Assembly (NCBI RefSeq): GCF_040712315.1
Contig: NC_134017.1
Span: 48,047,636 to 48,111,635, forward strand
Length of the DNA: 64,000 bases
Direction: 5' to 3'
From: Castanea sativa
Taxonomy: Eukaryota; Streptophyta; Magnoliopsida; Fagales; Fagaceae
Below, piece after piece: positions 34,867 to 45,602 of the stretch (position 1 is its first letter; every line of letters starts with the position of its first letter). Both the position numbers and the translations under genes were made by a program. The notes below the pieces were generated by a model. That model saw nothing but the letters and a program-made list of their open reading frames with translations. It did no database searches and was not told the origin of the DNA.

Positions 34867-36141
34867 CACTACAAAAAATGAGGGCTATAGCCGCGTTTAT
34901 AAAAAAACGCGGCTATAGACCAAACCTATAGGAAACGCGGCTTCAGACCCAACCTATAGCTGCGTTTTGTTAAACGCAGCCATAGGTTAGGTCTAAAGCC
35001 ACGTTTGTCAGTGTCTTGAGCTGCGTTTTACGTCCGGGTTATAGGTCCAGTCAAATAATATATATTTTTTTAAAAAGATGACCTGTGCATTCGAATACAT
35101 TATTTTTTTATATAAGGGTGGGGCTATAGCGCGTTTTCGAAAACGCGGCTATAGGTAACACCAATAAAAAAAAACCCAGAAACCCCACTTTCCCACCTAC
35201 CCCCACTCTTATCTTTTCTTTCTTTGGTCATTCTTGTCTACTTTCTTGGGTTTCTTTCTTTCTTCTCTGCAAATCATGCCCAGCTCTTCTTTCTTTCTCT
35301 CTCTCTCTTTTTTTTTTTTTTTTTTCCTTCTTCACTCCAACACAGCTCTTTTTTTTTTTTCTTTGTTTCTTTGCTGCTATTTCTTTTTTTCCTTTTTTCT
35401 TTCTTTCCTTCTTTTTTTTTTTTCCTTTCAATACAACACACACACTCCTCTCCCTCAGTGTCCCACCGGTACACTCCACACCACCATATACTTCATTTTT
35501 CAAGCAAGGGTCACTGGAAAACTTCATAAGAAAAGTTAAAGGCTCACTCATCTCTACTATTTGAAGTAAAAATTCTCTAACCTTTTTATGGGTATTATAC
35601 TTTTGTTAGAGGTTATTTTTGCTATTGTGTTGCTGATGTTGTGCTTATGTTTAAATGGATTTGTGTTCTTGAGCTTTTGTGTTTTTTGAATGGATTTAGT
35701 GTTAAATTTGGGTTGGTTTTGTTGAATGAGAGGAGATTCATGGGTTTGTATTGCTATATTTTGGAGCACGTTGTATTTGTATTGTCAGTATGTTGTGTTT
35801 GATTTTGAATTTTCTGGGTGTGTTTGACTTTAAACTTTTTGGGTTTGTGTTTGATTATGAATTTTCTGAGTTTGTGTTTAATTTTGAATTTTTTGGGGAA
35901 AAAAACCCCAATTTTTTTTTAAAAAAAAAAAAAAACTTGAATTTTTGAATTTTTTGGGGAAAAAAAAACCCCAGTAAATTTTTTTTTTTTTTGTTTTTAA
36001 AAAAACTTATAGCCGCGGTTTAAATGCAGCTCAAAGCGGGTTTGTTGCCGCGTTTTTACAAAACGCGGCTATAGGTCTCAGACTATGGCCGTATTTTTTT
36101 GAAAAGCACCTATAGACCCGAAGCCTTAAGCTTTTCCAGTG
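34867..36141. mobile_element. Non-autonomous CACTA-like element
   Basis: It starts CACTACAAAAAATG and ends with the inverse of CACTGGAAAAG. Both ends carry sub-terminal copies, in both orientations, of a GCTATAGCCGCG-type motif (34,883-35,050, 35,125-35,157 and 36,008-36,075). Such motif arrays are typical of CACTA (En/Spm) ends. Between them is a CT-rich, low-complexity filler with no transposase. The 3-bp flanks (TCA and GGT) do not match, so the right end or the insertion has been altered. Confidence 0.68.
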
Positions 36142-37037
36142 GGTCTTGTGCATTGTTTATGGGAGCCATAAAACTCTTTTTTCAACAAAATTTTCATTAA
36201 AAATGGGTCCCACAGCACAATTCACACATTTAAAAATTATTTTGTTACAATGTTTTTAGTTTTCAGTAAAATAAGTGGTATCCAAACACACCTTTAATAT
36301 ATTACGATGAGAAAAAGGAGGTTGGTTTTTCTTTTTAGTCTTGATTTGGAAGGTCCGTTTAATTGAAATGGCTACCAATAATGGCTTTTGATTTTTTTTT
36401 CCTCATTTTTGGGATTTTTCCAACAAAATTCGGGTTCTTGAGTTGCCAAAAAGGGGATTTTATGAATGATTTTTTTTGGGGGGGGGGGGGGGGTTGGGTG
36501 TGAGCGTATATTTTAGTAGAGTCTCGTTATCTCCAAAAGCTTTTCCTTTTTATTTTATTTTAATGTTAGTATTTATTTATAGAGGAAGGAGCCTTGAGTT
36601 GTCTAAGGATTTTGGAGACTCAATATTCATATGACAATGATAATTGAAGTATTTGAGTCCCAAAAAAAGGTTTCCAAAATATTTCAATAAATAATTTTGA
36701 CACTAAGAAAAAATTGGAAAATTCTTGTTTCTTGTACAAATTTGTATGGCTTTAATATTTGACTTGAACAACATGTTTCTTGAAGTCTTAAACCATTCTA
36801 GATCTACCCAATTACAAGTAAAGTGCATTTTTTCAAAGGATTATGCAATTACATTAATAATGTCCCAAACAGTATCAATTACTAGATAGAGGACTTTGTT
36901 AAAAGGGTGAAGAAAAAAGCAGGTGGAAAATATATTTTCTTTAAAATTAAAACTTCAGTTTTCCTCAATGTTTATAGAGATTGATTTTTTTCATTAATCT
37001 TTTTGCAAAGATTATTATGTGATGAAAAAAGAACAAC
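36142..37037. other. Non-coding spacer
   Basis: No gene seen. A G-run of about sixteen bases lies at 36,478-36,493. The last ten bases (37,028-37,037, AAAGAACAAC) are the left target duplication of the SINE. Confidence 0.5.
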
Positions 37038-37321
37038 AATTTTTTTGATAATCAAAAGGGGGGGCATGGGTGACCATATGTGGCTTACTCCCTAGGGCAT
37101 GACCTGATAGGGGCACCCTCTCGCTAGGGAATGCTGGATTGAGCCATAACTACTGTGACCAGGATGTCACAGACCTTACCCTAGCACCCCAAGAGAGCCA
37201 GCGGATGAGGCACAAAGCATGCTAGGAGCCCACCCCCCACATGGTACCTGCCACAACTCGAACGAGGGACCTTGTGCATGCTTGCGGGATCTCACACCAA
37301 CTGGGCCACCCCTCTTGGGGG
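37038..37321 (-). mobile_element. tRNA-derived SINE
   Basis: On the minus strand it begins CCCCAAGAGGGGTGGCCCAG. It has a pol III A box (TGGCCCAGTTGG, within 37,291-37,310) and a B box (GTTCGAGTT, within 37,251-37,271) at tRNA-like spacing, and ends in a GATTATCAAAAAAA tail. It is flanked by a perfect 10-bp duplication AAAGAACAAC (37,028-37,037 and 37,322-37,331). The ~284-bp length fits plant SINEs. Confidence 0.9.
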
Positions 37322-37627
37322 AAAGAACAACTAACTAAATGGTAGGAGTTAATGTTATTCTAGATCATCTTGGAGCATCCTACTTAAAGCAAATCTTGAG
37401 AGCTTAAATTTTGATGAGAGGCTTTTTATTATTGGAACTATGTGTGGCTCTGTTACAGAGATCGATCTCCATGATCTGCTTTCGAGTCACCTCATAGTGC
37501 AATGTATGACACTTGATATTAGGTCTTGGTACCATAGCTTAGGAGTTGGATGAATTTGTTATCTCTCATTCTTTTTTGTTTGAAGTTATAAAATATGTAC
37601 GATTACTGAATCATTCAACCATTTCAA

Positions 37628-37729
37628 ATGTCATATTTTACTTCCCAAATATCAGTATATTTTTGTCATGATCATTCAACCATGATCATGACAGAAATAT
37701 ATTGATATATGGGAAGTAAAACATGACAT
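37628..37729. repeat. Near-perfect foldback, ~49-bp arms
   Basis: 37,628-37,676 pairs with 37,681-37,729 around a few-base loop, with a handful of mismatches. It is MITE-like in form. Confidence 0.85.
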
Positions 37730-37732
37730 CTA

Positions 37733-38142
37733 AAATGTAGCTCTTTGTGTTGGAATGTATAATTTGTGTAAATCGTGTTTTATAATATAGATACTAGGCA
37801 AACTTATTGACCAACAATGCTATAGTAAGTCCTCAAACAATGCTTTAGTAAATTTCTTGAAGAATGCACCGTCTCTAGAACGTGAATGTTGTTGGATACT
37901 AAGGGCATGTTTGGTAGACTATAATAGACACTGTAATGTAATAGTTATTCCTAAGGTTAAGTTATGTTTTAGATGTAGCTCTTTGTGTTGGAATGTACAA
38001 TTTGTGTAAACCGTGTTTTATAATATAGATACTGGGTAAACTTACTGAACAACAATGCTATAGTAGGCACTCAAACAATGCTATAGTAAATTTCTTGAAG
38101 AATGCACTCTCTCTAGAACGTGAATGATGTTGGATACGAATA
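37733..38142. repeat. Direct duplication of ~170 bp, offset 236 bp
   Basis: 37,735-37,905 recurs at 37,971-38,142 with few differences (both begin ATGTAGCTCTTTGTGTTGG). The foldback ends just before the first copy, and the last bases of the foldback region (TCTAAAATG) precede it. Confidence 0.85.
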
Positions 38143-38490
38143 AGAAAATTATGTCAACAAGGGGTTACAATTTTTACCATAACATGAAGGAATTTAGGTT
38201 CCCTAATGTTTTCACAATAAATGAACCTCTTTACTTAGGCTTCGAAGACTTTTCTTGATTTTTTGTCCATCTTTCTTTTTGCATTCACAATTATGCAATT
38301 TTGTTCTCTCACCATCTTTCATTATCCTTTAATTATTCATCATGTTTCTGTTTTCACATTTCAAGTGGCATACTTGCAACATTTGATGGTAAAAGTGATT
38401 TTGTAGGGATATATGTCCTATTGACAAGTGATTGTTTTTTCCCAATTAAATACTTTCTTAGTACATACTTTTTTTTTACCAGCATACAAT

Positions 38491-38547
<57 letters not shown>

Positions 38548-41029
38548 AACATTTCCTAACTTTTCAACTTTCCATTTATTAATCTATCAAACTCAATCTA
38601 ATAATAATTCAAACTCTTTTCAACTCTATGACTCTCCTTCTCCTCAACTAAGCATCTATGAAAACCATTCAATTGCTAACCTATTAGAATTCCAAAAAAA
38701 AAAAAAAAAAACCTATTGATTTGTGTGTGTGTGTGTGTATGAATATACTTGCAATTGCTCTACCATACTTCTGCAACTTTGGAAGTCTCTCTAAAGTGAG
38801 TTTTTTCTTTCTTTCTTTTATCCCCCATATTCTTTAGGTTTTCAGGATTAATTTTGTTGGTGATGTGGCATCAAAGATCTCAAGTGCCAACAACATTGGT
38901 TCCTATAAACCAAGCAAAAAAACTCAAAGCCATGGTGAAGAATACAGTAAAAGATTTGTAGTGGAGTTTGGCTACTATAGTTTATGTAGTCGTTAACCAA
39001 TGTTTAGAAAGTGGTGTCTCATATAGAAATGTATATTCAAATTTCCAGTAAATTGTAGATGGACGAGGGTTTTTTTTTTTCCCCCCATTGATGGATATCT
39101 CTTATATGCTATTTTCACCATTATGGATATAGTATTCTCTATATATATGCATAGCATTAATCAGTTTTGTTGTATGTACATATTATTTGTGACATGAACA
39201 TAGATGCATAACTTAGTACAAGATATGCCACTATTTTTTTTTGGTTTTGTATTGTAACAAATTTAGATATTATTATGGGATGCCATTGCTGGAAGACTTT
39301 GCCGAAATAGAATTTGATGTCAATAGAAAGAAATTCAAATCAAAGGACACGTATAAAACTACATAAGGTAGCAATAGACAACCAAAAAAAGGCTAGGGTG
39401 AAAGATTATCCAAGTTTCGACAAAGCCTCAAAATCCACGAAGACCAATTGGATGTAAGAAATGGCAAGACGATGTATGCTCGGCTATCTGAATAAATTGA
39501 ATTTGGAAAAAATATGAAAAGGTCAATTGAATTGAATTGAGTTCCCTATCACAAGTCCTCTCTCTCCCTCTTATAATTTTGATTTAATTTTTGTTTGAGT
39601 TAATACTTAGTCATCTTGAAAGTGAGAATTTGAATTTATATCAAAATACAATTTTGGCTATGTATTAGAATGTGTGTATTGGTTATTTGAATAATATCAA
39701 GTGTATTTTTGTGATGATTTTTTTATTATCACGATAATATCCTTTAAGAGAATGAGAAATTTGAATAATATATTTGAAACTTAAAAAGTTTAGTTGTAAA
39801 GAAAAAAAATTAGGAAAACATAATGCATTATAAAATAATTTAAAAGAATATGAACCACCTAAAAATGGATAAATATTAATCAAATAAAACCAAAAATAAT
39901 ATAATGATATATTTGTAAATATAGAGAGATGAAACATAATTTTAGAAATTGTTAATTTCATGGGAGAGCAAATTATCTTCAACAAATTTAGAAGAACAAA
40001 TTATACATTATATCACAATTACAAAATAATTATCTATTCTCATACATTACGTGGGTCTACGACAATATATAAATAGAGACCTCATGTGAGAATACTTGAG
40101 GCCCTACCATGTGGCACTCTAATATTGCATTTAGCTTCTTTTTTTTTTTACCTTTTTCATTAATTTTTTTTACTGTTACCCAATAGATCATAGTAACTTA
40201 TTTTTACTATTATATAAATTATATAAATATCTTTCAAATTATTTGTCTTACATTCTGGATTTTGTGTTAGTAAAGTTTTTTTTTTTTTTTGTTGTTGGAC
40301 ATTGTTTCAATAGTTGCAAAGGCAACTAAAATTTTAGTAATTTAATAATATTTTTTAAATTAATGCACTAAGAATATCCATTAACTTTTACCTTTTTCAT
40401 ATTTTTATCTTTTTAACATCTCTCTCACATAAAAAAATAGAATGGCACCAAATCTCAATGTATAAAATTAGGTTGGAAATTCAAATTGTGTAACTTGAAA
40501 GATAATAAATAAAATTTTTAAAGAAATTTTCTATTAATAAGTTTCCTCATGAAAATTGTTAATAAACCATTTTAGCAAAATTTTGACATCACTTTCATCG
40601 GAAATATAAAAAGAGGTAAAAATATTAGTTACTTTTTTATTTTTCCCCAAAAGTTTCTAAAAATAGTTGCTAAACTAATGCACTTAGAACACCCATTAAC
40701 TTTTCCCTTTAAAAATAGTTCCTACACTGGAGACCCAGTAGGCTTGTAGTGTAGTACTCTAAAGCCTCAACAACCTTTAGGACTTAAATATAATTGACTC
40801 TATCGTTGTTTCGTGTAACTAAAATGTTTTAAGGAAACATTTGTTCATTTTATTGTAAAATTTGATAAAATCTAAAATTTTTTTCTGTTAATCATAAAAT
40901 CATTTGTAAATTGTATTACTCATAAATTTCTTTGTAAATTGTAGTGAAACCTTTGATTTTTAAAAAATTGGTAAATCATCTTATAAAAACATGTAAGCTA
41001 CTGTTCTGGTGACTAATGTAGGTGGTCTA
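38143..41029. other. Non-coding, AT-rich region
   Basis: No gene. It contains a CT microsatellite (38,493-38,543) and a GT run near 38,722-38,738. A block at 40,543-40,705 shares diverged text with 32,405-32,570 (dispersed repeat). Confidence 0.5.
38493..38543. repeat. CT microsatellite
   Basis: About 25 CT units. Confidence 0.95.
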
Positions 41030-41263
41030 GTCATCTGCTCATCTGCAACTTCGGTGGTTGAGCAACCAATTTTAGTGGTTTGCACTTGAAAAAAAATTGC
41101 ATGTCACAACAAAAACCTAAAAATATTTTGCGAAAATATTTTTCAGGTAAATTTTTACATGTAAAATTTTTTACATTGGACAACGAAATTGACTGAATTC
41201 CTAAAATAGTGGGAAACAAGTGCATGACCTACGATATATCCTTTATGTATTTGAGGAAGATAA

Positions 41264-41319
<56 letters not shown>

Positions 41320-41880
41320 AACAACAAAAATAGCCTCCAATAGAGGTAGTATTAGTATTGGTATAAACTGTGTTATATTCCAGATCAATAAGACACACGT
41401 CAAAAGTAAAGCCAACTCCACAGACGGAGTATCCAAAATAAGGAAGTTTTGTTGTAAGTGGACAACCATCTTTGCAAGAGAATCAACACAAAAGTAGGCT
41501 TCTCTAAAGCAGTGGATTCTACTGGGAGATTTATGTCTTGCAATCATCAACCATAAGTGCATATTCAACATTTAAGGAATCTTTTACCCAAAAAAAAAAA
41601 AAAAACATTTAAGGAATTATTATTGGTGAGCAAGATAACAACATAGCTGGCATCAATTTATAATTTCAACAAATTGAATTTGGAGTAGAATGCATAGGCG
41701 GAGACCATCCCGTACTGCCCATAGCTCAGCTGCTAAGCTATTAGCCCAACCAATAAATCTACTGAATCTTTTCACCCATCTTCCTTGACAGGTTCTAATA
41801 AGAACACCTCCACTAGCAAACCCAGATCCATCTTACCTCTGGGATTTGGGTCTTTCGTAAACTACCTGCCATTCTACTCT
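41030..41880 (-). pseudogene. LINE RNase H domain fragment
   Basis: Read on the minus strand, 41,880-41,660 gives DGSGFASGGVLIRTCQGRW then NSLAAELWAVRDGLRLC. After an interruption with an A-run, 41,571-41,380 gives REAYFCVDSLAKMVVHL. These are the start (DG..GGVIR..AELWAL.DGL) and the end (FREAN.CADSLAK.G) of the RNase H domain that closes plant LINE reverse transcriptases. The catalytic order is preserved but the frame is broken, and a TA microsatellite (41,268-41,316) lies within it. The upstream reverse transcriptase is absent, so this is a 5'-truncated, dead copy. Confidence 0.75.
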
Positions 41881-43153
41881 CACACTCAAATTTTTTTCAA
41901 CTTAGGGTTGGTCACTAAAAACGTCACGTGCCATTTTTACTGTTCAGCAGCCACACGCACGTGAAGTCACTTACATAAACGATGCCGTATAGTTAAAGAC
42001 ATTAAAGAAAATTAGAGTGATTAGACAAAGATAGAACGGTGACATTTTGGTCCTAACCGTTAATACTGCAGGTCTATTAGAGGATTATAAGATATTATTG
42101 TTAGTTATAGAATCAAATTTTAGATATAAAATATATTTATATAATCAGAGTTTGTTATATAAGAAAAGAGAGGTGTATAAATGTGATTAGTGTAATGATT
42201 CATCTTTAAGCTAGTAATATCTCTCATTTTTTGTGTACATTTGATGAATATTGTATTTTGATAAAAGCTAAATGAAGAACATGGTTTGGTACAATACCGC
42301 TCCTTGCAAAGAATTTGGATGAAAGGTTTTACTGTATTGCCCAAGTGAAGTGCTACTTTTCAATGGGTAGTTTCACCGTGGGGCATAAATTTTTCCTTCT
42401 ACACCATTTGGTCAAGTTGTACCAAGAATTCAATCTGACACAATTTTGATACTTTGGGGCCATGCACATAGTTTCATAGTGAGTTCCACTTAGCATAAGA
42501 GAAGAAAATTCGAATTCTAGTTTTTTCCAAGATTGACTATGCATGTAAAATATTCTGTCAAACTCCCAAGATATTTCACAATAATTTTTTCAATTGAAAT
42601 AACAGAATATTAGCCAAATTCTCTTCTTCTTTTACATTTTTGAAAATGATATAGGTGGCATACATTTGTTGATAAGCTTTAAGATGACCCAAATTTAGGC
42701 ACAATCTTCCCATTAAGCTCAGTCCTAAAAAATAATCCAAGAACCTTTTACAAAAGTTCACTTAATCTTTCAACTAAGTTGTGGACTTTAAAGCAAAATA
42801 CACATTATTATAAAGGGGGAGCAAACCAGAATTCAATTTCATCATCAACTGTCTGCCATTATCAAATACATGTTTATTTGGCAAAAGTTTACAATTCAAT
42901 TCATTTTTACCAACTACAATTTGGAGTTCAAATCTCTGCCCCAAACAACTAACAAGCAGTTTGTGCTAGTACCAACAGAACTAACCAAATCACACAATAT
43001 CAAATCAGGCAACAAAACAGAAGTTTAAATCTAATCAATGAGTCTAAGTTTAACCTTTTCACCTTCCTAACCTTTGCATGAGAGCTTTGGACACTACAAC
43101 TGCAAAGAAATTGAGCCTCAAACCTTTAACTCGAGCTTGTACGAAGATTCTGA
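41881..43153. other. Spacer and 3' flank of the left array gene
   Basis: From about 42,277 to 43,150 the DNA is clearly homologous to 47,488-48,360 and to 52,153-52,830, the 3' flanks of the other two array members. The duplicated unit is therefore larger than the coding region. No other gene. Confidence 0.7.
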
Positions 43154-44311
43154 TTAATTCCATAATTCAACTATCATATACTCCATTACATCCCGAGTTT
43201 CCTTCACATCTGTATGCTCTAGTTTGAATGAAGAAATTACCTTCAATTTATTAATATCCTTCCATATATCATTCAGCTTCTTCTTAGATTGCTTGAGACC
43301 ACATTCAAGGGCTGACTGAGCAACATTTAGTTCTTTGGGAAGATGTGGATGACTCATAATACATTCCAAATGCAGAGCTAGCTCTAGGAATTGATCAAGG
43401 AGCAGATGCAGAACTTTCTTGAGGAGTTGATCAAATAGGTCATCAATTTGGCTTCTTTTGTTTGAGCTTTCCTTCTGATCGCTTTCATCTATTTCTGTTT
43501 GCTCCAAACCAGCCCACTTTCCTTTAATTGGTACATTCATTTTGGCCTGGTCCAGCAGAATGACAATGTTCTTAATCACAATGGAATTCGCATCTTCAGT
43601 ACAGATCCATTCAAGTGCAGAGTTGAACCTTTCAATCTCTGCTTCAAATTCTTCTTTCCCTGACATCATAAACACTAAATCAACAAGCAGTCAAGACAGA
43701 TTAATCCCAACTCTAAAAGCATGAGCCTTTATCACACTCAGAACCTTGAATTCTTTATCAGATACTTCGATGTCACACTCTTCTATGTACTCCATCAAAC
43801 TCTTCTTTCCATTATCTCTATCATTCTTGAATCTTTCTTTACATTCACGCATCAGTGTTTGCATCTTTTGTTTAAAATCCTCACCAGCTTCGTCCTTTTT
43901 GAATGCTTCACCAATACTTGCAGCTATCATTCCCCGTAAATCTAGTTCCAATCTTTCAACATTGGTGGAAATGTCTTCAGTATTAGCTGTATATTCATCA
44001 TCTTCATCATCAGATGAGTTTCCAAAGGCCTCTGTCAGCTTCCCTAAGAACCGCTTTCTCACATCTTCATCTTTCTTTAATTCTTCAGTTTCTTTTCTGT
44101 CATCACTGCTCGGTCCTGGGTTGAAATTTTCATAGTCTCCAAGATTGATGTCACTGATATACTTCACATCATCTTCTTCTTGAAGGAAAAGCTTCAGCGT
44201 CTCATTGAACCTCTTACTATAGTCTTTGATGTCCAATGTTTCTGTGGAAAGACACAATTCTGAAACTCTAGCAGGGTCAAGATCAAGGATTTCTTGATCT
44301 TTGTTAGCCAT
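43154..44311 (-). pseudogene. Array member A: unknown acidic coiled-coil protein with a nonsense codon
   Basis: It starts MANKDQEILDLD, the start conserved in all three copies, and stays in one frame to 43,154 (385 codons). A TGA at 43,693-43,691 interrupts it after RVGINLS. The intact sibling B has CGA (Arg) at this point, so this is one C-to-T change. The short N-terminus lacks most of the 63-residue module (ETLD joined directly to IKDYSKRFN). The acidic linker (SSDDEDDEYTAN) and C-terminal block (VLHLLLDQFLELALHLECIM) are kept. The TATA-bearing block seen before B and C is missing. No known domain is recognised. It could still yield a 206-residue truncated protein. Confidence 0.65.
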
Positions 44312-44847
44312 TGATATATCTCTACAAAAGCCTTTGAGAGGGAGAAAGTGTTTGGGAAATAAAGGACGGACTGATCAGTGCAGATAACTCGAGACTTTGA
44401 GAGACAGAGACAGAGAGGGACAAAGTATTAGGATTTGTTTCAGTAATTATCAGTCATGAGTGAAAGATTCCATCACGTGCTGGTGATATTTTATTTGGCG
44501 CACTTTGGGTTTGCTTAGATGAGAAACCAATCTTGTTTTTGGACAAAATTAGATAGGAGGATTACATTTAATAAAACTAATAGCCATAAAACAGTAATAA
44601 ATAAATAAGAAGTTATAGATTTAATTTTATTTTGGACAAAATTAAAGAGTGCAATTTTATAATTTAACATTTTTTATTTATTATTTTGAGTCATCAATGA
44701 ACAGGTTTTTGGATTTTATTTATTCATCCTAAATTAATAGGCACCTTATTATGTAAAGAAACATTATAAACCTCCATGTTATTTGATAGTGATGTTAATA
44801 AACTTGGGTAATTGGTTAATTTGATTGGGTCAACCAAATATCTAAAC
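44312..44847. other. Promoter region of array member A and spacer
   Basis: 44,440-44,520 is homologous to the promoter-proximal DNA of B and C (GGTGATATTTTATTTGG, then GCACTTTGGGTTTGCT) but lacks the ATTTTATAGGAGG (inverse TATA) segment. The end is the left TAAAC duplication of the solo LTR at 44,843-44,847. Confidence 0.6.
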
Positions 44848-45602
44848 TGTAAGTGCACAATTTGTACTCGGTCTAATCACTAGATGGACCTAGGCCCATA
44901 GAGTCTTATACAATGAAATTTGTAGAGTATAAGTTTGAAATCTAGGTTAGGGATATTGGAGTGTTAATAAACAGGCTAGAATGCCGCGATCTATGCAAAT
45001 AATAGATGAATATGGTAAAAAAACTCTCCTCGGACATAAGCCGAGGATTACTTGTATTGCCTCTCTTTCTTTAAGCAAAAGATTGCAATTGGTGTTCAAG
45101 TCTTTTCTCTTCTTTCTCTTCATACCTCTCCTGTCCTCTTATATCCATCTTCTTCTTCCCTTTTTCTTCCATGTGTAGCACAGATTTTCCAAATAGATAT
45201 TTGTCCAATCCACCACCTTCTTGAAGTCTTCAAATAATAGCTGGAAGGCTGAACATTACTGTTCAGATGTCATTTCTCCATTAATGCGGCCAGGGAGGTA
45301 GATGCAGGACCTTTAATGCGGTGGTAGCAGCTTTTTTCCTCTAATATTCCTCGCACATTCTTCCTTCTAACGACTGCTTAGATCACGCATTTACCCAATA
45401 GATCTTCTAGAATTCTGTCTTTAAATCCTTTAGTACGTCTCGTGGCTTTTATGGGGCCCATCCGAAGAGATACTCCTTCTCCCCTTGTAAAATGAACTGG
45501 CCTGTGGGCCTCGAATGCTTTACTTGAACAGACTTACACCACCAAATCAGGCCCAAGGCCCAAATATATATATATATATATATAATTTATTTTTCCCTCA
45601 CA
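44848..45602 (-). mobile_element. Solo LTR, 755 bp
   Basis: On the minus strand it starts TGTGAGGG and ends CTTACA, with TG..CA termini. It is flanked on both sides by TAAAC (44,843-44,847 and 45,603-45,607). A perfect 5-bp duplication with no internal region is the product of LTR-LTR recombination. Its end (ACAAATTGTGCACTTACA) resembles the end of the Gypsy LTR at 62.4 kb (ACAATTTGTGACCTTACA), so it is probably a related Ty3/Gypsy family. A TA run lies near its start. Confidence 0.88.

Noticed and set aside
35228..35551. Overlapping Phe/Ser-rich and Lys/Glu-rich frames
   Set aside because: Translations of CT- and T-rich low-complexity filler inside the CACTA-like element.
37251..37310. tRNA gene on the minus strand
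   Set aside because: A and B boxes are present but no acceptor stem or full cloverleaf; with the tail and the duplication it is a SINE.
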